Source: Pseudomonas fluorescens
GTDB taxonomy: Bacteria > Pseudomonadota > Gammaproteobacteria > Pseudomonadales > Pseudomonadaceae
Assembly: GCF_902497785.1 (NCBI RefSeq)
Contig: NZ_CABVHK010000004.1
Location: 62,001-126,000 of the forward strand
Direction: 5' to 3'
DNA: 64,000 nucleotides
Below the pieces are notes generated by a model. The model was not told the DNA's origin and ran no database searches. It worked only from the letters and a program-made list of their open reading frames with translations. Made by a program: the position numbers and the translations under genes. Shown in pieces: positions 7,661-15,027 of the stretch (positions are counted from its first letter, which is position 1; each line of letters begins with the position of its first letter).

Positions 7661-9088
7661 TCAGGCAATCTGCGCTTCACGTTCGGCCATCTTCACATCG
7701 GCTACCCGCACGGTACGCCAGACGTTGTAGGCCATCAGCAGCATGCCGCAGAGGAAGAACACGCCGCCGGCGAACCGCACGACGAACCCCGGATGGCTGG
7801 CCTGCAACGATTCGACGAAGGAATAGGTCAGCGTGCCGTCGTCGTTGATCGCGCGCCACATCAGGCCCTGGGTGATGCCGTTGACCCACATCGAGGCGAT
7901 GTACAGCACGGTGCCGATGGTTGCCAGCCAGAAGTGCAGGTTGATCAGCGGCGTGCTGTACATCTGCTCGCGGCCAAAGACTTTCGGGACCATGTGGTAC
8001 ACCGAGCCAAACGTGATCATCGCCACCCAGCCGAGCGCACCGGCGTGGACGTGGCCGATGGTCCAGTCGGTGTAGTGGGAGAGGGCGTTGACCGTCTTGA
8101 TCGCCATCATCGGCCCTTCGAACGTCGACATGCCGTAGAAGGCCAGCGACAACACCAGAAAACGCAGGATCGGGTCGGTGCGCAATTTATGCCACGCACC
8201 GGACAGCGTCATCATGCCGTTGATCATCCCGCCCCAGCTCGGGGCCAGCAGGATCAGCGACATCGCCATGCCCAGCGATTGCGCCCAGTCCGGCAGCGCG
8301 GTGTAGTGCAGGTGGTGCGGACCGGCCCAGATGTACAAGGTGATCAGCGCCCAGAAATGCACGATGGACAGGCGATAGGAATACACCGGCCGCCCGACCT
8401 GTTTCGGCACGAAGTAATACATCATTCCGAGGAACCCGGTGGTCAGGAAGAAACCCACGGCGTTGTGCCCGTACCACCACTGCACCATGGCGTCGGTGGC
8501 GCCGGAGTACACCGGATAGGACTTGAACCAGTCCACCGGAATCGACAGGTGATTGACCACGTGCAACATGGCGATGACCACGATGAACGCGCCGAAAAAC
8601 CAGTTGCCGACGTAGATGTGCTGGGTCTTGCGTCGCACCACCGTGGTGAAAAACACGACCGCGTAAGCGACCCAGACCACGGTCATCCACACCGCGCCGG
8701 TGAACTCGATCTCGGCGTATTCCTTGGTGGTGGTGTAGCCCAGCGGCAGCGTGATCAGCATCACCACGATCACCGATTGCCAGCCCCAGAAAGTGAAGGC
8801 GGCGAGGGTGTCCGAAAACAGTCGCACCTGGCAGGTGCGCTGTACCGCGTAATAACTGGCGGCGAATTGTGCGCTGCCGGCAAAACCGAAAATCACCAGG
8901 CTGGTGTGCAGCGGACGCAAGCGGCCGAAACTGGTCCACGGCAGGTCGAGGTTCATCTCGGGCCACACCAGTTGCGAGGCAATCCACACCCCCATCGCCA
9001 TCCCCACGACGCCCCAGACAATGGTCGCCACGACGAATTGGCGGACAACCTTGTAGTTATAGGCCTGTCCGATTGTTGCTGTGCTCAT
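7661..9088 (-). CDS. ccoN: Orphan cbb3-type cytochrome c oxidase subunit I (CcoN4-like)
   Basis: This 475-residue catalytic subunit of a high-affinity terminal oxidase reduces oxygen at a heme b3-CuB site in the inner membrane. About twelve hydrophobic helices are visible. Metal ligands fit the family: H61 and H348 for heme b, H346 for heme b3, and H208 with H258/H259 (WYGHN, AGPHH) for CuB. No ccoO, ccoQ or ccoP gene is nearby, so it is an orphan isosubunit; in P. aeruginosa such subunits assemble with CcoO and CcoP made elsewhere and the CcoN4 form tolerates cyanide. The ATG at 9088 is preceded by GGAAG and begins at the conserved MSTAT; longer readings start upstream of the promoter. It has a dedicated promoter at 9146-9205. 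Confidence 0.92.
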   Translation of the reverse strand: MSTATIGQAYNYKVVRQFVVATIVWGVVGMAMGVWIASQLVWPEMNLDLPWTSFGRLRPLHTSLVIFGFAGSAQFAASYYAVQRTCQVRLFSDTLAAFTFWGWQSVIVVMLITLPLGYTTTKEYAEIEFTGAVWMTVVWVAYAVVFFTTVVRRKTQHIYVGNWFFGAFIVVIAMLHVVNHLSIPVDWFKSYPVYSGATDAMVQWWYGHNAVGFFLTTGFLGMMYYFVPKQVGRPVYSYRLSIVHFWALITLYIWAGPHHLHYTALPDWAQSLGMAMSLILLAPSWGGMINGMMTLSGAWHKLRTDPILRFLVLSLAFYGMSTFEGPMMAIKTVNALSHYTDWTIGHVHAGALGWVAMITFGSVYHMVPKVFGREQMYSTPLINLHFWLATIGTVLYIASMWVNGITQGLMWRAINDDGTLTYSFVESLQASHPGFVVRFAGGVFFLCGMLLMAYNVWRTVRVADVKMAEREAQIA

Positions 9089-9145
9089 GGTCAATGCTTC
9101 CACGGTGGCAAAGTCTTGCCAGCCCACCCGGACTGGCATGCAACC

Positions 9146-9205
9146 ACTGTAGAAACCCGGACCTAAACAAAACAGACTCAGAAAAAAGCAGTTTATGCGG
9201 ATCAG
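9146..9205 (-). promoter_or_regulatory. Direct-repeat regulatory element and -10 box of ccoN
   Basis: On the minus strand the half-site CTGATCCG (9205-9198) is followed 24 bp on, start to start, by CTGAGTCT (9181-9174), and a -10-like TACAGT lies at 9151-9146. The second half-site abuts the -35 position, which has a poor consensus (TGTTTT), as expected for an activator-dependent promoter. The same layout occurs at 9239-9298 and 47336-47395. Direct repeats are the usual binding mode of MocR/GntR regulators. Confidence 0.7.
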
Positions 9206-9238
9206 ATGTGAGGCCTGCCTGCGTTGATCGGTCGCACG

Positions 9239-9298
9239 CTGATCCGGTTTTTTACTGTTTAGCTGAATCTTTAACGTACTGCGCCGTAGGTCCATAGT
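9239..9298 (+). promoter_or_regulatory. Direct-repeat regulatory element and -10 box of the siroheme reductase operon
   Basis: CTGATCCG at 9239-9246 and CTGAATCT at 9263-9270 start 24 bp apart, and CATAGT at 9293-9298 takes the -10 position exactly 30 bp after the start of the second half-site. The spacing is the same as in the divergent ccoN promoter 33 bases away and in the ccoG promoter at 47.3 kb. The ATG of the reductase is about 100 bases downstream of the -10 box. The rest of the 308-base gap between the divergent genes holds no gene. Confidence 0.68.
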
Positions 9299-9396
9299 CA
9301 CAGACAGAAAACGAGCCGCAAAGTCTGATGCCATCACCCCCAGTGGGAGCGCCCGGCATCAGCCCAGAGCCCGATCAATCCTGATGAGGTAGCCAC

Positions 9397-11070
9397 ATGT
9401 ATCAGTACGACGACTATGACCGGGCGCTGGTTTTTGAACGCGTTGCGCAGTTTCGCGATCAGGTCGAACGCTATATGGCGGGCGAGTTGAGCGAGGAGGA
9501 ATTTCTGCCATTGCGTTTGCAGAACGGCCTGTACCTGCAAAAACACGCTTACATGCTGCGCGTGGCGATTCCCTACGGCACCCTGAGCGCCCGGCAAATG
9601 CGCACGCTGGCGAGCATCGCCCGGGATTACGACCGCGGTTACGGGCATTTCACCACCCGGCAGAACATGCAGTTCAACTGGATCGAACTGGCCCGGGTAC
9701 CGGACATTCTCGAGCGCCTGGCCGGGGTCGAAATGCATGCGATCCAGACCTCCGGCAACTGTGTGCGCAATATCACCACTGAAGCCTTCGCCGGGGTGGC
9801 CGCAGACGAACTGATCGACCCGCGGCCATTGGCGGAAATCCTCCGCCAGTGGTCGACGATCAACCCGGAATTCCTGTTCCTGCCGCGCAAATTCAAGATC
9901 GCCATCTGCTCCGCCGAGCAGGACCGCGCAGCGATCATGATGCATGACATCGGCCTCTATCTTTACCCCGGCGCCGATGGACAGATGCTGCTGCGAGTCA
10001 TCGTTGGCGGTGGTCTGGGACGCACGCCGATCCTTGGTTTGCAGATTCGCGAAGGCTTGCCGTGGCAGCACTTGCTGTCCTACGTCGAGGCGGTGCTGCG
10101 GGTCTATAACCGCCACGGCCGGCGCGACAACAAGTACAAGGCGCGGATCAAAATTCTGGTCAAGGCGCTCGGTATCGAAGCCTTCGCCAGGGAAGTGGAG
10201 GAGGAGTGGCAGTACCTCAAGGACGGCCCGGCGCAATTGACCAGTGTTGAATACGAGCGCGTGGCCAGCGCCTTCGTGCCACCGGATTATCGGGCGCTGT
10301 CCAGCACTGACCTGGAATTTGGCACACGCATGGCCGAGCACCCAGCCTTCGCCCGCTGGGTGACGCGCAACGTCCAGCCACACAAAGTGCCAGGCTACGC
10401 CAGTGTGGTGCTGTCGACCAAGCCGGGTATCGCCTCGCCACCGGGTGACGTCACCGGGGAGCAAATGGACGCCGTGGCCGCATGGTCCGAGCGGTTCGGC
10501 TTTGACGAGATCCGGATCGCCCACGAACAGAACATCGTCCTGCCGGATGTGCCGAAGGCAGACCTGTTCGCACTTTGGACCCTGGCTTGTGAGCATGGCC
10601 TGGGCAGCGCCAATGCTGGTTTGCTCACTGACATCATTGCCTGCCCCGGTGGCGACTTCTGCGCCCTGGCCAACGCCAAGTCGATCCCGATCACCCACAG
10701 CATTCAAGCGCGCTTTGAAGACCTGGACTTCCTGCACGATCTGGGTGACATCAGCCTCAACATTTCCGGTTGCATGAACGCCTGCGGTCATCACCATATT
10801 GGTAACATCGGCATTCTTGGCGTCGACAAGAACGGCAGTGAGTGGTACCAGATCACGCTGGGCGGCGCCCAAGGCAAAAACAGTGCGTTGGGCAAGGTCA
10901 TCGGCCCGTCCTTCAGCGCCGTGGAAGTGCCTGACGTTATCGAACAGATCATCGCGACGTTCGTGCGTTACCGTGAGAGTGAAGAACTGTTCGTCGACAC
11001 GCTGCAGCGCATCGGTCTGGAGCCGTTCAAGGAGGCGGTGTATCCGAAGCTGCTGGAGGTCTCGGCATGA
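9397..11070 (+). CDS. Siroheme [4Fe-4S] sulfite/nitrite reductase
   Basis: This 557-residue cytoplasmic enzyme belongs to the CysI/NirA family, which carries out six-electron reductions of sulfite or nitrite. It has the twofold-repeat layout of the family: ferredoxin-like half domains at about 60-130 and 335-400, and active-site halves with FTTRQNMQFNWIE and NCVRN. The cluster cysteines are visible as C416-x5-C422 (ACPGGDFC) and C459-x3-C463 (SGCMNACGHH), the last of which also ligates siroheme. It resembles PA4130 of P. aeruginosa. It shares a divergent control region with an orphan cbb3 subunit, so a role under cyanide or low oxygen is more likely than routine sulfur assimilation; this is inferred. 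A DUF934 gene overlaps its end. Confidence 0.92.
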   Translation: MYQYDDYDRALVFERVAQFRDQVERYMAGELSEEEFLPLRLQNGLYLQKHAYMLRVAIPYGTLSARQMRTLASIARDYDRGYGHFTTRQNMQFNWIELARVPDILERLAGVEMHAIQTSGNCVRNITTEAFAGVAADELIDPRPLAEILRQWSTINPEFLFLPRKFKIAICSAEQDRAAIMMHDIGLYLYPGADGQMLLRVIVGGGLGRTPILGLQIREGLPWQHLLSYVEAVLRVYNRHGRRDNKYKARIKILVKALGIEAFAREVEEEWQYLKDGPAQLTSVEYERVASAFVPPDYRALSSTDLEFGTRMAEHPAFARWVTRNVQPHKVPGYASVVLSTKPGIASPPGDVTGEQMDAVAAWSERFGFDEIRIAHEQNIVLPDVPKADLFALWTLACEHGLGSANAGLLTDIIACPGGDFCALANAKSIPITHSIQARFEDLDFLHDLGDISLNISGCMNACGHHHIGNIGILGVDKNGSEWYQITLGGAQGKNSALGKVIGPSFSAVEVPDVIEQIIATFVRYRESEELFVDTLQRIGLEPFKEAVYPKLLEVSA

Positions 11071-11546
11071 ACAATCTGCTGCGGCTGGAGGCCGGTGTGG
11101 CGCGGATTGTCAGTGACGACCCGTGGACGCTGATCCGCGATGCCGAGGCCCCACGGTCCACCGCCCCGGTCATTTTGCCGATGCTGATTTGGCTGGAAGG
11201 CCGGCAAACGGAGGGGGTCTGGCTGGGGCCGGACGATGAGGTGGAGAGCCTCAAACCGTGGTTTGCGCAGTTGCCGTTGATTGCCCTGGATTTCCCCAGT
11301 TTTCGGGACGGGCGCGCCTATAGCCAGGCGTACTTGCTGCGCACCCGACTGGGCTGGACCGGCGAATTGCGCGCGGTGGGCGATGTCCTGCGCGATCAAC
11401 TCAGCCACATGCGCCAATGCGGTTTCGACAGCTTTGCAGTGCGCGAAGACAAGTCTGCCGAAGATGCCCTCAAAGGGCTGGCGGGCATGAGCGTGTTGTA
11501 CGGACGTTCGGTGATTGAACCGCGGCCGTTGTTCCGGCGGCGTTGA
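11067..11546 (+). CDS. DUF934 protein, partner of the siroheme reductase
   Basis: This 159-residue soluble protein matches the DUF934 family that regularly follows CysI-type reductases. Visible features are ILPMLIWLEGRQTEGVWLGPDDEVE, then FPSFRDGRAYSQAYLLRTRLGWTGELRAVGDVLRDQL, then MRQCGFDSFAVRED, all typical of the family. It overlaps the reductase by four bases (ATGA), so expression is coupled. The family is thought to help reductase function, perhaps electron supply or assembly; no catalytic residues can be named. It corresponds to PA4129 in position. Confidence 0.85.
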   Translation: MNNLLRLEAGVARIVSDDPWTLIRDAEAPRSTAPVILPMLIWLEGRQTEGVWLGPDDEVESLKPWFAQLPLIALDFPSFRDGRAYSQAYLLRTRLGWTGELRAVGDVLRDQLSHMRQCGFDSFAVREDKSAEDALKGLAGMSVLYGRSVIEPRPLFRRR

Positions 11547-11585
11547 AGGGTGGCCGGGTGGAAATGATTGTTGCCTGCGCTGGCC

Positions 11586-11667
11586 CCATCGCGAGCAAGC
11601 TCGCTCCCACAGGGGTTATGCGTCGTTCACAAATCCGCTGTGGGAGCGAGCCTGCTCGCGAAGGTCC
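11586..11667. repeat. REP pair between convergent genes
   Basis: Inverted GTGGGAGCGAGC-type palindromes lie at about 11587-11612 and 11638-11664, between the DUF934 gene and the end of the octaheme cytochrome gene. The two arms differ at one position of the loop (AAGC against CCTG). Confidence 0.9.
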
Positions 11668-11684
11668 TCCGGCTCAACCCCGAA

Positions 11685-14033
11685 TCACTTCAACGCCGGG
11701 TCCCCCATGTTCATTTTTTTCCAGCCCTGCAACAGCACCTGGGCTTTCGGTTCCTGCCCGTTGTTCAGGTAATACTGGATCAACGCCAACCGTGCATTGC
11801 GATTGGCCGGTTGAGCTTTAAGCAGGCGCTCCAGCTCTTCACAGGCCTCATCGACCTTGCCGCTGTCGTGCAACGCTACCGCCAGCACGTAACCGTATTG
11901 CGCGTTTTCCGGCTCAAGTTGCGCCGCTTTGCGCAGGGCGGTCATCGCCCGATCCGCTTGCCCGGCCCGAATCAGCGACAAGCCTTGGGTATGTTGCAGC
12001 AGGGCCGCGTCCGGGTGCGCTTTCAGGCTTTGCGCCAACAGCGTCTGCGCTTCCTGGCCGCGTCCACCAGCTTCCAGCCACTGCACCAGCGTCACCAGCG
12101 CCGGGTAGAAGTCCGGATCACGCTTGAGCGCCGTGCGCAGCAGTGTTTCGACTTCACTGCTGCGACCGCTGGCCTGATAGAGCATGGCCAGGTTCAGGTT
12201 GGCTTCGGCGCGCTCGGCCAGGCTCTTTTGTACCGCTTCATACTCGGCAATGGCTGCATTCCAGCTGGTTTGAGCACTGCCCAACCCATCACGGGCTACG
12301 CCGAGCAGATCCCGGGCGGCGGCGATGCGCACAGCCTTGACCGGATCAGTCAGCAATGGCGTCAGCAACGGCGCACGTTCTGGCGGCGGCAGGAAGGCGC
12401 TGATCGCCCGCACCGCACTTTCACGCACTTGCGGCGCCGGGTGGCGCAAGTCCTGCGTCGCCAGCTTCAACGCCTGTTCGCTCGGGTACAGCGGTAATTC
12501 GGCCAGCAATGTCGCGCGTTGAATGGCCGGCAGGTTGCTGCGTTGCAACTGCTCATACAAGGCTTGCGCCGCGCCAGGCTGCCCGTTGCGAATCAGCCAC
12601 AGGCTTTCATCGTAGCGGGGCGCCTGCGCGGCGGTGGAGGTGTTCCAGCGTTTGAATTGCTCGGTAACTTTATCGCCGGCCTTGCCCTGATGACAGGTCA
12701 GGCAAGCGTCCGGCGTACCGAGTTTTTTCGCTCGCTCGGGGTTGGGAATGCTGAAGCTGTGATCGTGACGGAAGTCGTTGCCCATGTAGAACTTGCCGGG
12801 CATGTGGCAATCCACGCACTGCGAGCCCGGCTGGCCCTCGGCGTGGCGCGTGTGTTCGATGGATTGGTAATTTTTCGCTTGCAGGCCCTGGCCATCGACA
12901 CCGGCCACCGAAGTCTTGCCGGCGCTGTTGTGGCATTGCAGGCAGACGCCGTTGCCCTCGGCCTTGAGCTGGTTGCTGTGAGGGTTGTGGCAGTTGCTGC
13001 AGCGCACACCTTTGTCGGACATTTTGCTCTGGGCGAAGGAGCCGTGTTCGAACACCTCATCCTTGATCTTGCCATCCAGCGCATACAGCTCGCGGGTCAG
13101 GGGGCTTGGCAGGTAGTCATCCATCAGCCGTTTGCCGACGGTAAAGCCATCGCCGAGCGGCGCGCGTCGAGCATGGCAGCGGGCGCAGGTTTCGATCTCT
13201 ACGGTGGCGTCCTTGTCCTTGAGGTCGACGGCAAAACCGGCGTGAATCAGGTCGCTCTTTTTCGCGCTCCATTCAAGGTGACTGGAGGCCGGACCGTGGC
13301 ACGCCTGGCACCCGACGCCGAGACTGTTCCAGTGGCTGTCGAAGGTGTTATTGGCCGCGTCGAAGTTGCGCTTGTAACCGGTGGTGTGGCATTCGACGCA
13401 CATGAAATTGGCGTTCTGGCTTGGTTTGCTCCAGTGCAGCGGGTCCTTGAACGTCACACCCTGGCCGGGGTAGAGGTGAAACCAGCGATGTTTCTCGGTA
13501 TCCCAGGCCACGCCCAGCGCTTGCAACCGGCCTTCGCCAACCTCGATCAAATACTGCTGCAACGGTGCGATACCAAAGGTGTAGGCCACCTTGAAGTCGG
13601 CGTTCTTGCCATCAATGCCCGGCGTATTGACCCAGTAGGTGTCGTCCTTGCGCGAGAATCGGGTGGTTTCGTTTTCCGCCTTGAACGTGACGTTGTTGAA
13701 ATCCCCCAGCACGGTATTTTCGTTGACAGCCTGCATCGCCAATTGGTGATGCGAACCCTGCCAATCCTTCACCTGCGCGCTGTGGCAGCCCTGGCATTGC
13801 TGCTCATCCACCATCGTCGCCGGGGCCACGCTCACCGGTTGGGGTTTCACCGCAGCCGTGACGGGAGTACTGGCCGGCGTGTACGCCGCCGGTTTGCTGC
13901 TCATCAGAAACCAGCCGATGCCCGCGATGGCCAGCAGCAATACGCCGATAAGCACGGGAAACAAAGAGCGATTGATCAAGGTCGTTGGCACATCAGGGGT
14001 AGAGGCGGGCGCTTTATTTTTATGTTTCGGCAT
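11685..14033 (-). CDS. Membrane-anchored octaheme cytochrome c with TPR and HEAT-like C-terminus
   Basis: This 782-residue electron-transfer protein has one N-terminal membrane helix (FPVLIGVLLLAIAGIGWFLM, about 26-45) and then eight CxxCH heme sites in the first half: CQGCH, CVECH, CQACH, CARCH, CSNCH, CLQCH, CVDCH and CLTCH. After about residue 460 come helical repeats, with HEAT-like DLRHPAPQVRESAVRAI and TPR-like units such as AEANLNLAMLYQASGRSSEVETLLRTALKRDP. The fusion of multiheme and TPR parts is known in periplasmic cytochromes related to nitrite/hydroxylamine-type octahemes, but the catalytic lysine-heme motif is not seen, so electron transfer is the safer call. The gene stands alone; no quinol dehydrogenase or reductase partner is adjacent. 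Confidence 0.82.
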   Translation of the reverse strand: MPKHKNKAPASTPDVPTTLINRSLFPVLIGVLLLAIAGIGWFLMSSKPAAYTPASTPVTAAVKPQPVSVAPATMVDEQQCQGCHSAQVKDWQGSHHQLAMQAVNENTVLGDFNNVTFKAENETTRFSRKDDTYWVNTPGIDGKNADFKVAYTFGIAPLQQYLIEVGEGRLQALGVAWDTEKHRWFHLYPGQGVTFKDPLHWSKPSQNANFMCVECHTTGYKRNFDAANNTFDSHWNSLGVGCQACHGPASSHLEWSAKKSDLIHAGFAVDLKDKDATVEIETCARCHARRAPLGDGFTVGKRLMDDYLPSPLTRELYALDGKIKDEVFEHGSFAQSKMSDKGVRCSNCHNPHSNQLKAEGNGVCLQCHNSAGKTSVAGVDGQGLQAKNYQSIEHTRHAEGQPGSQCVDCHMPGKFYMGNDFRHDHSFSIPNPERAKKLGTPDACLTCHQGKAGDKVTEQFKRWNTSTAAQAPRYDESLWLIRNGQPGAAQALYEQLQRSNLPAIQRATLLAELPLYPSEQALKLATQDLRHPAPQVRESAVRAISAFLPPPERAPLLTPLLTDPVKAVRIAAARDLLGVARDGLGSAQTSWNAAIAEYEAVQKSLAERAEANLNLAMLYQASGRSSEVETLLRTALKRDPDFYPALVTLVQWLEAGGRGQEAQTLLAQSLKAHPDAALLQHTQGLSLIRAGQADRAMTALRKAAQLEPENAQYGYVLAVALHDSGKVDEACEELERLLKAQPANRNARLALIQYYLNNGQEPKAQVLLQGWKKMNMGDPALK

Positions 14034-14248
14034 TGCGACTTCCAGGGTCCGGGTGCGTTTGCCGTCAGGCGCGCGTTTTCGCTCGATGCAGCTTTACCGG
14101 AGGGAGGGCAGCTGTCAAATGACGGTGAGGCTCTTGGGCACCGGTGGGAGATGAATATTGTGATTTTCCCCAACAAAAGGCGGCGCATTGGCTATACCTG
14201 TAACATTCGTTTCCAAACCGTTGTCGACCGCCTTACAGGAGTTACCGC

Positions 14249-14920
14249 ATGAAGTTTGCATTAATGATGAGCACGCTGTGCATTGCCTCGATCGGGGTGG
14301 TGGGCTGCGCCAGCAAGACGGTAGAGCCGGATGAGTACTCGGGCTTTCTCAAGGATTACAGCCAGCTCAAGGAGGCCAAGTCGCCTTCCGGGGCGGTGGT
14401 GATGCGCTGGATCGATCCGAAGGTCGACATCAGCAAATACACCAGCGTCTACGTTGAGCCGACCCAGCTTTATCCGAAGCCGCAGCCGACGGCGAAAATT
14501 CCCCAGACCACGCTCAATGGCATCACCAGTTACTACGATCAGGCGCTCAAGCGCGAAATCAGTAAATCCCTGCCGCTGGCCACCGGTCCCGGCCCAGGTG
14601 TGATTGTGATGCGTGCGGCAATCACTGCGGTCAGCAGCAAGACCGAAGGCTTGAAACCTTACGAGGTGATTCCGATTGCGCTGGTGGCCGCGGCGGTGAG
14701 TACGGCCAGCGGGATTCGCGATCAGGAAACCGACCTGGCTACCGAAGCGGTGTTCCTCGATGGCGGCAACAACAAAGTGTTGGCCCAGGTGGTGCGCAAA
14801 GGCACCGGCAAGCCACTGGAAAACGAAGCTCAGGTGATGAAGGCCGATGACGTGAAAGGCGTGATCGATGGCTGGGCAGCGGATTTGCATCAGTCGTATC
14901 TGAAATTGAAATCCAAGTAA
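14249..14920 (+). CDS. DUF3313 lipoprotein
   Basis: This 223-residue protein has a lipoprotein signal (MKFALMMSTLCIASIGVVGC, lipid-bearing cysteine at residue 20). The mature part includes YSGFLKDYSQL, VVMRWIDPKVDISKYTSVYVEP, a middle helix, and VIVMRAAITAVSSKTEGL, all as in the DUF3313 family of Pseudomonas envelope lipoproteins. Function is unknown; it is presumably attached to the outer membrane because the residue after Cys is Ala, not Asp. ACAGGAG precedes the ATG. The gene is divergent from the octaheme cytochrome, with a 215-base gap that shows no other gene. Confidence 0.82.
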   Translation: MKFALMMSTLCIASIGVVGCASKTVEPDEYSGFLKDYSQLKEAKSPSGAVVMRWIDPKVDISKYTSVYVEPTQLYPKPQPTAKIPQTTLNGITSYYDQALKREISKSLPLATGPGPGVIVMRAAITAVSSKTEGLKPYEVIPIALVAAAVSTASGIRDQETDLATEAVFLDGGNNKVLAQVVRKGTGKPLENEAQVMKADDVKGVIDGWAADLHQSYLKLKSK

Positions 14921-14940
14921 TGCGCTGAGGCTGATGACCC

Positions 14941-15020
14941 CATCGCGAGCAGGCTCGCTCCCACAGTGGATTTGTGAACGACACATGACCCCTGTGGGAG
15001 CGAGCCTGCTCGCGATAGCG
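14941..15020. repeat. REP pair, GTGGGAGCGAGC family
   Basis: Inverted palindromic arms at about 14941-14967 and 14992-15017 lie between the ends of two convergent genes, the DUF3313 gene and the spermidine-synthase-like gene. Confidence 0.9.
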
Positions 15021-15027
15021 GTCTGCA

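Noticed and set aside
7793..9166. Plus-strand open frame of about 457 codons opposite ccoN
   Set aside because: It has a His/Arg-rich sequence of no known family and crosses the ccoN promoter; the minus-strand gene has all metal ligands.
9089..9396. ANR/FNR box (TTGAT-N4-ATCAA) between ccoN and the siroheme reductase
   Set aside because: TTGATCGG is present near 9224 but the matching half is not at the right distance. The direct-repeat element explains the site better.
12519..14252. Long plus-strand open frame of about 577 codons across the octaheme cytochrome
   Set aside because: It runs antisense to eight perfect CxxCH sites and TPRs on the minus strand, with no ribosome site and no recognisable protein; it is a by-product of high GC.
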